A stretch of DNA of 64,000 nucleotides from Planctomycetota bacterium (GCA_013816485.1 JACDEI010000021.1:1-64000), one strand, 5' to 3'. Positions 42,067 through 52,488 are shown, counted from the first letter of the stretch. Numbers and translations are program-made. The notes: generated by a model from the sequence alone, not told the origin.

Positions 42067-43038
42067 GTGTCCTACGCCGCCGCTGCTAAGGCCATCGCCA
42101 ACGCTTCATCGATCATCGTGACGACGCACATCAATCCTGATGGTGATGGTGTCGGTGCCGGGCTGGCGTTGGTGCATGCACTCAAAGGCATGGGCAAGCA
42201 GGTGCGTTTCTGCTGTCCGAGCCGGGTGGTGTCGATGTACGCCTTCCTGCCCGGTTTCGCCAAGATCACCGCGGTCGAGGACGAGGCCGCCGCGGCGAAG
42301 ACCAGACGCGCGGATCTCATCATCAGTTGCGATGCCGGTGATGTGGAACGCCTGGGGGCGGTGGCCAAGGTCAAACGTTCCACACTGATCAACCTCGACC
42401 ATCACGTCACCAACACGCGTTTCGGCGACCTCAACGTCGTCGATGTCGATGCCGAGAGCACCGGGGTGGTGGTGGAGAAGCTGCTGCGCCGCATGAAGGT
42501 TAAACTCGACAAGACCCTCGGCGAATGCCTCTACACCACCATCGTGTTCGACACCGGTCGTTTCATGCACAGCAACACCACGGCGCATACCTTCCGCTGG
42601 ACGGCCAAGCTCTTGGAGACCGGCATCGACGCCGCCGCGATCAATCGCGCACTGACCTACACCAAGAAGCCGCACGACCTGCTGATCCAGAAGATGGGCA
42701 TCGAGAACCTCCGGGTTGACGAACAGGAACCGCGCCTGGCCGGCATCGTCCTGAGTGCCGATACGATCGCGGCGGTGGGCGAACCCGAGGATTGGGGCGA
42801 CCTAGTCGAGATCGCCCGCAGCCTGGCCGGCAACCAGGTGGCGTACCTCCTGCGCGAGGCCAAGGACCGTAAGACCGTGCGTTGTTCGATGCGCTCCAAC
42901 CCGCCGTTCGAAGTCGGTTCGGTGGCCCAGGCCCTGGGTGGTGGTGGCCACCGGCAAGCGGCCGGTTGCACCTTCGTCGGCAACCTGGCAGCCGCCCAAC
43001 GCGAGATCCTGGCCCGTCTACGCCACCAGTTGTCATGA
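42067..43038 (+). CDS. nrnA: DHH-family phosphoesterase, NrnA-type oligoribonuclease / pAp phosphatase
   Basis: A 323-residue protein starting at a GTG. It has DHH-family metal motifs HINPDGDGVGAG, DLIISCDAGD, INLDHHVTNTRFG and the C-terminal DHHA1 motif ALGGGGHRQAAG. NrnA degrades short RNA oligonucleotides and removes the 3' phosphate of pAp. Its stop codon lies in the first of three 14-nt tandem repeats. A CysQ-like phosphatase encoded at 26519-27349 may overlap in the pAp role. Confidence 0.92.
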   Translation: MSYAAAAKAIANASSIIVTTHINPDGDGVGAGLALVHALKGMGKQVRFCCPSRVVSMYAFLPGFAKITAVEDEAAAAKTRRADLIISCDAGDVERLGAVAKVKRSTLINLDHHVTNTRFGDLNVVDVDAESTGVVVEKLLRRMKVKLDKTLGECLYTTIVFDTGRFMHSNTTAHTFRWTAKLLETGIDAAAINRALTYTKKPHDLLIQKMGIENLRVDEQEPRLAGIVLSADTIAAVGEPEDWGDLVEIARSLAGNQVAYLLREAKDRKTVRCSMRSNPPFEVGSVAQALGGGGHRQAAGCTFVGNLAAAQREILARLRHQLS

Positions 43039-43066
43039 ACCAGTTGTCATGAGACAGTCGTCATGA
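43025..43066. repeat. 14-nt tandem repeat, three copies
   Basis: ACCAGTTGTCATGA occurs twice in tandem, followed by GACAGTCGTCATGA. The nrnA stop codon is the TGA of the first unit. Confidence 0.93.
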
Positions 43067-43124
43067 ACAGCGGTACACTGGTGCTGGAACTCATCATCGG
43101 CACCCGGACAATCGTAGCGCATCC

Positions 43125-43937
43125 ATGACTGCCAACGCCTTCCCCATCCGCATCGACAGCCTGTTCTACCGCGAGGCTAGCCTCGCCTACCACACCGGCG
43201 CGCACGAGCATCGGGTCCATCAATGGATCTACTGCATGCACGGCGGTATGACGGTGTCGATCAACGGCAGCTTCTTCGAACTGCATCCCGAAGAGTCGAT
43301 CGTCATCCCACCCAAGGCCAGTCGTGAGACCTGGTGCCGTCAGAAGGCCCCTGGGTACCTCGTGTGCATCTTCGAGTCCTCGCGCCTCGACATGACGCCC
43401 ATGGAAGGCCGCGTGCTGAAGCTGCCGAGCGAGATGCGTGACGACATCCAGGCGCTGGTCGGTGAATTGCGCCAACCGCGTGGTGATGATTCGCCGTTCC
43501 TCACCAGTGCGCTGACGGTGCGCCTGTTGATCGGTCATCTGCGTGCGATCGCTACCGGCATTCCGCAACCAGCGTCGTCGTTGTCGTCGCTCAACGCCAT
43601 CCGCCACCAGGAACTGGTCGATCAGGCGGAGGTCTTCATGCAGAAGAACCTCCACCGCCAGTTGCTGCGTCAGGAGATCGCCTCCGCGGTTGGTGTCAGC
43701 GAACCACACCTCGCGCGGTTGTTTCGTGCGGCGACCAACAAGACCGTGCTGCAACGCCTCACCGACATGCGCATTGTGCAGGCGAAGTCACTGCTGCTGG
43801 AAAGCACGTTGTCGGTCACGCAGATCGCCGGCGAGGTCGGCCTCAGCTCGTTCAGCCACTTCACGCGCATCTTCAAACGCGCGGTCGGCGTCGCCCCGTC
43901 CGACTACCGCCGCTCCGGCGGCCAGTCCTGGGCGTGA
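43125..43937 (+). CDS. AraC-family transcriptional regulator
   Basis: A 270-residue protein. The N-terminal half is a cupin-like sensor domain (HTGAHEHRVHQWIYCMHGGMTVSINGSFFELHPEESIVIPP). The C-terminal 100 residues are the double helix-turn-helix: LLRQEIASAVGVSEPHLARLFRAATNKTVLQRLTDMRI and LSVTQIAGEVGLSSFSHFTRIFKRAVGVAPSDYRR. This layout is common among regulators of sugar use. It sits just ahead of a sugar dehydrogenase and isomerase pair, whose control it may exert; the ligand is unknown. Confidence 0.93.
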   Translation: MTANAFPIRIDSLFYREASLAYHTGAHEHRVHQWIYCMHGGMTVSINGSFFELHPEESIVIPPKASRETWCRQKAPGYLVCIFESSRLDMTPMEGRVLKLPSEMRDDIQALVGELRQPRGDDSPFLTSALTVRLLIGHLRAIATGIPQPASSLSSLNAIRHQELVDQAEVFMQKNLHRQLLRQEIASAVGVSEPHLARLFRAATNKTVLQRLTDMRIVQAKSLLLESTLSVTQIAGEVGLSSFSHFTRIFKRAVGVAPSDYRRSGGQSWA

Positions 43938-43947
43938 AAAGTATCGA

Positions 43948-44039
43948 GCAGGACTGACATGGAGGACCGGAGAACCGGAGAAGAAAAGATCAGTCTTCTC
44001 TCTCCACTCCGGTTCTCCGGTCCTCCATGTCAGTTCTGC
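43948..44039. terminator. 33-bp inverted repeat built from ACCGGAGA units
   Basis: The arm 43948-43980 (starting GCAGGACTGACATGGAGGAC) pairs with 44007-44039 over 33 positions with a single non-Watson-Crick position. It starts 11 bases after the AraC gene stop and probably folds as a terminator or attenuator, but its length is far beyond what termination needs. Confidence 0.85.
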
Positions 44040-44163
44040 TGTCGAGTAGGCCCTTGGCGATCGGAATGCGAACCTATCGGATCGTCCCCGGCTAGCATCG
44101 CAGGCCCCTAGACACTAGGCTGACCAGTCCGTTTGCCCCAGTTTTTCCTCAAGGAATCCGACC

Positions 44164-45339
44164 ATGACCACTCCCGACAAGAACCTGCGCATCGGCGTCG
44201 TCGGTATCGGCAACATGGGCTCGGGTCACGTCACCGCGATCAATGATGGCAAAGTCACTCGCGCCACCGTCACTGCGGTCGCGGATGGCGACGCGGCGCG
44301 CACCGGACGATTCCCCAAGGCCAAGGCCTTTAAGACCGGCAAAGAACTCATCGCCTCCGGCGAGGTTGACGCGGTGGTGATCGCCACGCCGCACTTCGAC
44401 CACACCACGCTTGGCTCCGCTGCCCTCGCCGCTGGTCTGCATGTGCTGGTCGAAAAGCCGCTGTCGGTCCACAAAGCCGACTGCGATCGTCTGATCGCCG
44501 CCTACCACGCCCGCCCGAAGAAAGAGCAGGTCTTCGGCGCGATGTTCAACCAGCGCACTGATCCGCACTACGCCAAGGTGCGTGAGTTGATCGTGAACGG
44601 CGAACTCGGTGAGATCCGCCGCGTCAACTGGATCGTCACCGACTGGTTCCGCACCGAGGCCTACTACGCCTCGGGCGGCTGGCGCGCGACCTGGAAGGGC
44701 GAGGGTGGTGGCGTGCTGGTCAACCAGTGCCCGCACAACCTCGACCTGCTGGTGTGGATGTGCGGCATGCCGAGCGCCGTGCGCGCGTTCTGCCAGTTCG
44801 GCAAGTGGCACAACATCGAGACCGAGGATGCGGTCACCGCCTACCTGGAATTCCCCAACGGTGCGACCGGCGTATTCGTCACCACCACCGGCGAGGCCCC
44901 AGGCACCAACCGCCTGGAGATCGCCGCCGAACGTGGCCGCATCGTGGTCGAGAACGGCAAGATCACCTGGACGCGCAACCTCCAGCCGATGACCGAGTTC
45001 AGCAAGACCACCGATCAGAGCTTTGGTCGCCCCGACGTGTGGAACGTCGAGATCCCGGTCGAGGGCAGCGGCGGCCAGCACATCGCCATCATGCAGAACT
45101 TCGTTGACGCGGTGCTCGATGGCAAACCGCTGCTCGCTCCCGCGATCGAGGGTGTCCATTCAGTGGAACTGGCCAACGCCTGCATCTACTCGACCCTGAC
45201 CGATGCCACCGTGAAACTGCCGCTCGACGGCATCGCCTATGAGCAGGCACTCCAGAAGCTCATCGCCGAATCGCGCTTCGAGAAGAAGGTGGTCACGCGC
45301 ACGGCGAGCGCCGACGACTTCGCCAAGTCGCATCGCTAG
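44164..45339 (+). CDS. Gfo/Idh/MocA-family oxidoreductase
   Basis: A 391-residue enzyme with an N-terminal Rossmann fold (LRIGVVGIGNMGSGHVTAI), the active-site motif HVLVEKPLSVHKADCD and the C-terminal alpha/beta domain containing GEIRRVNWIVTDWFRTEAYYASGGWRATWKGEGGGVLVNQCPHNLDLLVWM, where the catalytic His and Asp of GVLxxQCPHNxDL are typical. These enzymes oxidise or isomerise sugars and inositols with NAD(P). An AAGGAA ribosome site precedes the ATG. With the downstream isomerase and upstream AraC regulator it forms a plausible carbohydrate catabolic unit. Confidence 0.93.
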   Translation: MTTPDKNLRIGVVGIGNMGSGHVTAINDGKVTRATVTAVADGDAARTGRFPKAKAFKTGKELIASGEVDAVVIATPHFDHTTLGSAALAAGLHVLVEKPLSVHKADCDRLIAAYHARPKKEQVFGAMFNQRTDPHYAKVRELIVNGELGEIRRVNWIVTDWFRTEAYYASGGWRATWKGEGGGVLVNQCPHNLDLLVWMCGMPSAVRAFCQFGKWHNIETEDAVTAYLEFPNGATGVFVTTTGEAPGTNRLEIAAERGRIVVENGKITWTRNLQPMTEFSKTTDQSFGRPDVWNVEIPVEGSGGQHIAIMQNFVDAVLDGKPLLAPAIEGVHSVELANACIYSTLTDATVKLPLDGIAYEQALQKLIAESRFEKKVVTRTASADDFAKSHR

Positions 45340-45457
45340 GTGTGTGGTGGCTCGGGGTTACTGTCTTCCTCGCGCAGGTTGAGCGCGGACGGCGGGCGCT
45401 AGGACTTGCGCACCCGCCCGTGCTGGCCGCCCACACTCCGACGGAATCCCAACGCCC

Positions 45458-46240
45458 ATGAAACTGCACCAGGTCGCGCTCCAGCTCTACACCCTGCGTG
45501 ACTTCACCAAGACCCCGTCCGACTTCGCGGTCACCGCGCGCAAGATCCGCGCCGCTGGCTACGAAGCGGTCCAGATCAGCGGCGTCGGACCGATCGAGGA
45601 TCGTGAGCTGGTGAGCATCTGCCGTGGCGAAGGCCTGCGTATCTGCGCCACGCACGAGAGCGGCAAGGTCATCGTCGAGGAGACCCAGAAGATCATCGAC
45701 CGCCTCGGTCGCCTGGGCGCGATCTACACCGCCTACCCGCATCCGCATGTGCCGCTCACCACCGTCGAAGAGGTGTTGGCGCTCGCCAGTGACCTCGACA
45801 AGGCGGGCAAGGCGCTGCGCAAGGCCGGCAACGTGCTGACCTACCACAACCACGCGATCGAACTGCGGAAGTTTGATGGCAAAACCATGCTCGACCTGTT
45901 CTTCGAGCACACCAACAAGCAGAACCTGCAAGCCACCATCGACACCTACTGGATCCAGGCCGGCGGCGGCGATCCGGCGGAATGGTGCCGCAAGCTCAAG
46001 CGCCGGTTGCCGATGATCCACATGAAGGACTTCGGCGTCAGCAAGGACAACCGGACCGGGGTGATGATGGAGGTCGGCGCCGGTAATCTGAACTGGCAGG
46101 CGATCATCCCGGCGGCGGAGAAATCCGGCTGCGAATGGTTCATCGTCGAGCAGGACATCTGCCCAGGCGATCCATTCGACTCGATCCGTGCGAGCTATCA
46201 GTACATCAAGGAGCACCTGGCCGAACGCATCGGCCGTTAG
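45458..46240 (+). CDS. sugar phosphate isomerase/epimerase (xylose isomerase-like TIM barrel)
   Basis: A 260-residue protein starting MKLHQVALQLYTLRDFTKTPSDF, the common start of this AP endonuclease 2-type TIM-barrel family. Further motifs are LTYHNHAIELRKFDGKTMLD, IDTYWIQAGGGDPAEWCRKLKRRLPMIHMKDFG and EWFIVEQDICPGDPFDSIRASYQYI. Metal-binding Glu, Asp and His residues are present in the expected strands. Such proteins isomerise or epimerise sugars and inositol derivatives and commonly accompany Gfo/Idh/MocA dehydrogenases, as here. The substrate is unknown. Confidence 0.92.
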   Translation: MKLHQVALQLYTLRDFTKTPSDFAVTARKIRAAGYEAVQISGVGPIEDRELVSICRGEGLRICATHESGKVIVEETQKIIDRLGRLGAIYTAYPHPHVPLTTVEEVLALASDLDKAGKALRKAGNVLTYHNHAIELRKFDGKTMLDLFFEHTNKQNLQATIDTYWIQAGGGDPAEWCRKLKRRLPMIHMKDFGVSKDNRTGVMMEVGAGNLNWQAIIPAAEKSGCEWFIVEQDICPGDPFDSIRASYQYIKEHLAERIGR

Positions 46241-46295
46241 CTCATGGCTCTTTCCCCCTGGTGCCATCCCGCACGCAGCGTAAATCATCCGTCGC

Positions 46296-46997
46296 ATGAT
46301 CGAAAGTCTGATGGTATGGCTGAGCCAACTGCACGATCCTGAGGGCCTCAAGCACCTCATCGTCTCGGGTGGCGTCATTCTGCTGATGGTCATCGTATTC
46401 TCCGAGACCGGCCTGCTGATCGGCTTCTTCCTACCAGGTGACAGCCTGTTGTTCCTCGCTGGTGCGCTTTGTTCGGTGAACCTGCTCGACCCCAGCACAC
46501 CGCCGCCGCTCGACTTCACCCTCACCACCATCGCGCTGGTCATCGCCGCCATCCTGGGCAATACAGTGAACTACTGGTTAGGACGCTGGGCTGGCGAAAC
46601 AGTGTGGGATCGTCCCGATGGTCGGTTCATCAAGCGCCGCTACCTGGAAGAAGCCCATGCTTTCTACGAGAAATGGGGCGCGGTGTCGTTGGTGCTGACG
46701 CGGTATGTGCCCATCGCCCGCACGTTCGTGCCGTTCGTCGCCGGGGTGTCCCGTATGCGCTTCGCGATCTACACCCTGTGGAACATCGTCGGCGCCTTGT
46801 TGTGGGTGCCGGTACTGATGGCGGTCGGTTACTGGCTCGGGCAGATCCCGTTCGTCCAGCGCAACCTCGAGACCATCGTCCTGGGGGTGATCATCATCTC
46901 GATCCTGCCGATGATGATCGGTGGCGGCATCCGCTGGCGGCGTATGCGTCGCCAGGCGTCGCAGCGGGTGGAACCCGGGCGTACCGACGGCCCGTGA
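46296..46997 (+). CDS. DedA-family membrane protein
   Basis: A 233-residue integral membrane protein with the DedA signature: SETGLLIGFFLPGDSLLFLAGAL, GNTVNYWLGRWAG, LTRYVPIARTFVPFVAGVSRMRFAIYTLWNIVGALLWV. DedA proteins are implicated in flipping undecaprenyl phosphate and other lipids and in membrane charge homeostasis. The re-entrant glycine/proline segments and the Arg in RTFVPFVAG are conserved. The gene lies 55 bases after the isomerase but has no obvious functional link to it. Confidence 0.93.
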   Translation: MIESLMVWLSQLHDPEGLKHLIVSGGVILLMVIVFSETGLLIGFFLPGDSLLFLAGALCSVNLLDPSTPPPLDFTLTTIALVIAAILGNTVNYWLGRWAGETVWDRPDGRFIKRRYLEEAHAFYEKWGAVSLVLTRYVPIARTFVPFVAGVSRMRFAIYTLWNIVGALLWVPVLMAVGYWLGQIPFVQRNLETIVLGVIIISILPMMIGGGIRWRRMRRQASQRVEPGRTDGP

Positions 46998-47087
46998 CCT
47001 GCCGATCCGCCGTGCGCTGGACAGCATGCGGCTGGCCGGCAAGGTTCGGTCTCGTACCTCGTCCAGACCAGGACTGATCGAAACGCC

Positions 47088-48017
47088 ATGAGCGCCGACG
47101 CGATCCTCACCTTCACCAACGTCTCCTTCACCTACCGCGGCGACTGGCTGCAACGGGTGCAGGCGCTGAAAAAAGTCGACCTGACCGTGCCGCGGGGTTC
47201 GGCCTTCGGTTTCCTCGGTGCCAATGGCGCCGGTAAGTCGACCAGCATCAAGCTGGTGATGGGCCTGCTGCATGGCCATCAGGGTGATATCCGCATGTTC
47301 GGTCAACCACTCGGCGACCATCGTCTGCGTGCGCGCATCGGCTATCTGCCGGAGCATCCGTACTTCTACGACAACCTGGCGGTGGGCGAGTACCTTGCCT
47401 ACATGGCGCGGTTGTCCGGTCTGGCTCCTGATGCCATTCCGGCAGCGATCGATCGGGTCTGCCAACTGCTTGATCTGGCGGACCTCAAGAAACGCATGCT
47501 CGGTAGTTTCTCCAAAGGTATGCGTCAGCGGTTCGGTCTGGCGCAGGCGATCATCCACCAGCCGGACCTGCTGGTGCTTGATGAGCCGTTCTCTGGGCTC
47601 GATCCACTCTGGCGTGCACGTTTCCGCGAGGTGATGGCGCTGGAGCGTAAACGTGGCGCGACGCTGTGTTTCAGCACGCACATCCTTTCCGACGTCGAGG
47701 ACCTCTGCGACCACTACGGCGTGATCGATCACGGCGTCGTGCTCGAACAAGGCCGGCTTGAGGATCTGGTAAAGCAGGCGCCGTTGGTGCTGACCGGCAG
47801 CGGTCCGATGCCCAGCGCCGCGATGGGCAATCATGATGGCACGTGGCGTTGGCAGTTCCCTGAGGCCGAGCGCGAGAAGAATCTCGCCACGTTACCCGTC
47901 GGCGCGCAGATCCTGCGTTTGGAACGCAACCGCATCGGCCTGGAGGACTATTTCGTTGCGCGCGTGAAGGCGTTCCATGCAGCGGGCAAACGCCTCGACG
48001 GCACGGGGGCGGCATGA
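47088..48017 (+). CDS. ABC-2 type transporter ATP-binding protein
   Basis: A 309-residue ATPase with Walker A GANGAGKST, Q loop YLPEHPYFYDNLAVGEYL, signature FSKGMRQRFGLAQ, Walker B LLVLDEPFSGLDP and the switch His in FSTHILSDVEDLCDH. The C-terminal 80 residues are the variable tail typical of drug, lipid or polysaccharide exporters. It is followed by an ABC-2 permease gene, separated by a repeat-rich gap of about 180 bases. The substrate is not predictable. Confidence 0.95.
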   Translation: MSADAILTFTNVSFTYRGDWLQRVQALKKVDLTVPRGSAFGFLGANGAGKSTSIKLVMGLLHGHQGDIRMFGQPLGDHRLRARIGYLPEHPYFYDNLAVGEYLAYMARLSGLAPDAIPAAIDRVCQLLDLADLKKRMLGSFSKGMRQRFGLAQAIIHQPDLLVLDEPFSGLDPLWRARFREVMALERKRGATLCFSTHILSDVEDLCDHYGVIDHGVVLEQGRLEDLVKQAPLVLTGSGPMPSAAMGNHDGTWRWQFPEAEREKNLATLPVGAQILRLERNRIGLEDYFVARVKAFHAAGKRLDGTGAA

Positions 48018-48028
48018 GGCATTTCAAA

Positions 48029-48188
48029 CGGTCCGGAAGTCCGGAAGTCCGGAAGTCCGGAAGTCTCGTGGTTCGCCAGTTTCCAATGAACATCTTCGCT
48101 GATTGCCGCACCTGGGCACGTGTGGAACACCATCAAACGTCAGGACGGGAAGACTTCCGCTCTTTCGGACTTCCGGACTTCAGGACCG
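48029..48188. repeat. inverted repeat built from TCCGGAAG octamers
   Basis: Four perfect TCCGGAAG units (48032-48063) lie near the ATPase stop. The first part (48029-48050) pairs with 48167-48188 over 22 positions with one mismatch. The element fills the gap between the ABC ATPase and permease genes. Confidence 0.88.
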
Positions 48189-48198
48189 GGGCAATCTC

Positions 48199-48954
48199 AT
48201 GATCGGTGTCATCGCCTGGGCCACCTGCCGCGAAGCGGTGCGTTCGCGCACCTTCCTGCTGCTGTTGGCGGTGTACCTGCTCGGTGTGTTGATGTCGCGC
48301 ATCGTCGGGTGGATCAGCGCCACCGACGGCAACGTCATCACCACCGACGTGGTGTTTAGCCTGCAATCGATCATGGGTGTGTTGGTCGCGGTGGCGACCG
48401 GTACCGCGCTGGTGCATGTCGAGATTCAGCAAAAGACGCTCTACACCGTGTTGTCACGACCGCTGCCGCGCTGGCAGTTCGTGCTTGGCAAGTACCTCGG
48501 CCTGTGCCTCGCTCTGGCGGCAGGTCAGGTGGCGATGCTGATCATCGGCTTGATCTACCTCGCTGCCACGGGCGCGCCGGTGCACTATTGGCTGCTGATC
48601 GCTGGCCTGCTGACCATCGTCGAAGTGTTGGTGATGGCGGCGGTCAGCCTGTGCTGGACCGCGCTGTCGTCACCACTGCTGGCCGCAGTCCTCGGTTTGG
48701 CGACGTATGCGCTTGGACATGCCGTGCATTCCCTGCCTGGGCTGGTGCACCACCTCAAAGGTACGCAGCAGACCATCGCCATCGCCCTCGCCAGCCTAGT
48801 GCCGGACCTCGGGCAGTTCGCCTACCGCAACGAAGCGGTCTACCGCACGCCGATCGCGCTCGATGATCTGCTGATGCGCTTGGTGTATGGGGGTCTGTGG
48901 TGTGCCCTGCTGGTGTTCATCACCATCGCGGTGATCCGACGGAAGCAGTTGTGA
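48199..48954 (+). CDS. ABC-2 type transporter permease
   Basis: A 251-residue integral membrane protein with six hydrophobic segments, starting MIGVIAWATCREAVRSRTFLLLLAVYLLGVLM. The cytoplasmic loop IQQKTLYTVLSRPLPRWQFVLGKYLGL is characteristic of ABC-2 permeases of the NosY/gliding GldF type (VLSRPLPRxxFxxGK). It should partner the ATPase encoded upstream. The membrane-anchored protein gene downstream begins only seven bases on, suggesting a three-gene unit. Confidence 0.9.
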   Translation: MIGVIAWATCREAVRSRTFLLLLAVYLLGVLMSRIVGWISATDGNVITTDVVFSLQSIMGVLVAVATGTALVHVEIQQKTLYTVLSRPLPRWQFVLGKYLGLCLALAAGQVAMLIIGLIYLAATGAPVHYWLLIAGLLTIVEVLVMAAVSLCWTALSSPLLAAVLGLATYALGHAVHSLPGLVHHLKGTQQTIAIALASLVPDLGQFAYRNEAVYRTPIALDDLLMRLVYGGLWCALLVFITIAVIRRKQL

Positions 48955-48961
48955 GGCGATT

Positions 48962-50194
48962 GTGAGTACCTGGCGCAGCTACGGTCTGAGAGTGGTGATG
49001 ATTGCCGGCGCGGTGGTGTTGATCGGCTGGAACAGCAGCCGGTTCCTCACGGCCAAACCAGAAATCCGCGCCAAGGATCTCGATTTTTTGCCGGCACCCG
49101 AGACCGCTCGCGTGCTCGCACTCGGCCACACCAATACGCTCGCTAAGTTGCGTTGGGTCGACTCCTTCGCCTACTTTCAGTATCAGCTTGATCGCAAGGA
49201 CGACACCGTCGCCGGTGGAGGCACGGGGTTCCGTCGTTTGTACGAGACGCTCATCGCACTCGATCCGAAGTTCCAGCCATTCTACGAGCATGCATCGTTG
49301 AACACCTCGGGCGTGCTCGACCAGCATTGGGTCGCGCTGGGCTTTCTCATGCGCGGGAATCAGGAACTGCCGCAGTCACGCGAGCTGTGGCGCAACACCG
49401 CGACCACCTTGAAGACCTTCTTCCACTGGGACACCAAGCAACCACTGCTGTTCGATGCCTTCCTCGCCCAGTGGGAAGCGGCAGAAGAGCTGCCGGAAGC
49501 CAAGCGCATGGTGTGGGACTGGAAGCGTGGCTTCGGGTCGCGTGTCTTCACCGGCCTGGAACAGTTGCCGTATTGGCTCGATCAACTGCAAGCCACCACG
49601 GCCGGCACGCCGAATGGTGACTATGTCGATACCACCATCCGCGAATTGCTCGCACGTTTCGGGGCACGCGAATTGAACGCCCTGGCCACGAGCTGGCGCA
49701 TCGCCCAGGGCGGCGTTCCGACAACACGCACCGAACTGGTCGACAACCTAACCCTCATCGATCCGTTGCGCCCAGTGGTGGACAACGGTCCACACCCCAC
49801 GCGGATTGACGAGTTCATCGACCCGCGGCTGGTCCGTCGCCGGTATCCCACCGGCCTGCCCATGCATGGACCGCTGATGGTGGTTGATGGCCGGCTGACG
49901 CTGCGCAGCGATCCGTATGGTTTGCCATGGAAGCTCGTCGACCACCACGTGGTCAGCGTCGGCCACTTCCGCGCGTCCTATGAGAAAAGGCTTGGTCAGG
50001 TGAGCGTCGCCCTCTTGGGACTCGCCCAGAAAGAGGGCCGCTGGCCGACCAGCCTGGAGGAGGCGAAAGCCATGGGGCTGGATCTCCCTGATCAACCTGA
50101 GGATGGACGCCTGCGTCTGGATGGCCGCCAGGTGGTGGTCGACTGGTCTGTGGAGGCTGGGGCGCCCTGGGTACTCCGTCAGGACCATAATTGA
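48962..50194 (+). CDS. membrane-anchored helical repeat protein next to ABC transporter
   Basis: A 410-residue protein starting at a GTG, with one N-terminal membrane helix (VVMIAGAVVLIGWNSSRFL) and a periplasmic body. FLPAPETARVLALGHTNTLAKLRWVDSFAYFQYQLDRKD and FRRLYETLIALDPKFQPFYEHASLNTSGVLD resemble the family of envelope tetratricopeptide proteins seen beside ABC-2 transporters in deltaproteobacteria and planctomycetes. No enzymatic motif is present. Its position, right behind the permease, suggests it is a partner of the exporter. The identity with that family is by memory of pattern, not by search. Confidence 0.7.
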   Translation: MSTWRSYGLRVVMIAGAVVLIGWNSSRFLTAKPEIRAKDLDFLPAPETARVLALGHTNTLAKLRWVDSFAYFQYQLDRKDDTVAGGGTGFRRLYETLIALDPKFQPFYEHASLNTSGVLDQHWVALGFLMRGNQELPQSRELWRNTATTLKTFFHWDTKQPLLFDAFLAQWEAAEELPEAKRMVWDWKRGFGSRVFTGLEQLPYWLDQLQATTAGTPNGDYVDTTIRELLARFGARELNALATSWRIAQGGVPTTRTELVDNLTLIDPLRPVVDNGPHPTRIDEFIDPRLVRRRYPTGLPMHGPLMVVDGRLTLRSDPYGLPWKLVDHHVVSVGHFRASYEKRLGQVSVALLGLAQKEGRWPTSLEEAKAMGLDLPDQPEDGRLRLDGRQVVVDWSVEAGAPWVLRQDHN

Positions 50195-50219
50195 CGTGTT
50201 AATATAGAGGGGGTGTTTA
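50191..50219 (+). promoter_or_regulatory. possible sigma-70 promoter for rpoD
   Basis: TTGACG (50191-50196) followed after 17-18 bases by TGTTTA/GTTTAT fits a weak sigma-70 promoter in an unusually AT-rich spot. The TTGACG contains the stop codon of the preceding gene. The rpoD start is about 230 bases on, leaving room for a leader. Confidence 0.35.
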
Positions 50220-50450
50220 TCGTGCCGTGTGCCATCAGCCGATTCGAAGGCCTGTCACCGGCCCATATCCACTCCGTTCCCCCGCGTTGGCCGGTCCGTC
50301 CAGCCCCAAACTCCTGCCCTGGTTGCGTAGACCGGCAGCAGAGACCTGGGGCAGGCCGGTCATTGTCAGCCCGGTTCTGCTACTAGACTCCGCCTCCCCC
50401 GTTGAAACCCCCGCCCGGCCCTTGGCCGGACGGTGACCCTGAGAGATCCC

Positions 50451-52208
<1,758 letters not shown>

Positions 52209-52218
52209 GTTCAGGCCT

Positions 52219-52404
52219 GTTTTCGCCTACGGCGAAAACACCCCGCTGCGCGGGGTTACCCGGCTTCGCCGGGTAGGCCTGAGTTCGCCGTCAGGGGGTC
52301 TGGCGACCCCCCGACAACGCGCCTGCGGCGCTGCCCCCCTAACGCGAACGCGCCACTGCGTGCTGCGCACGCCATCCGCTGCGCGGATGCTCGCCTGCGG
52401 CGAG
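52219..52404. repeat. array of eight small hairpins downstream of rpoD
   Basis: Eight perfect stem-loops of 5-8 bp follow one another in 186 bases, seven with three-base loops: TTTTCGCC-TAC, CCCCGC-TGC, CCCGGC-TTC, GGGGGTC-TGGC, GCGCC-TGC, GCGTGC-TGC, CATCCGC-TGC and CTCGCC-TGC, each followed by its exact complement. The sequences of the stems differ. No protein-coding gene is supported here. Confidence 0.88.
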
Positions 52405-52433
52405 GTGGCTGGGTTGGTTTGAGTCGGGAATAA

Positions 52434-52470
52434 AACACGAAACGCCGGCCTTTGGCCGGCGTTTCGTGTT
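52434..52470. terminator. perfect 17-bp bidirectional terminator
   Basis: AACACGAAACGCCGGCC (52434-52450) pairs perfectly with 52454-52470 around TTT. It lies between rpoD and the convergent hypothetical gene at 52489. Confidence 0.9.
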
Positions 52471-52488
52471 GCTGCGATCGTTGGTCGA

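Noticed and set aside
52219..52404. tRNA or other known structural RNA in the hairpin-rich region
   Set aside because: There is no cloverleaf, T-loop GTTCGA motif or CCA end; only independent small hairpins.
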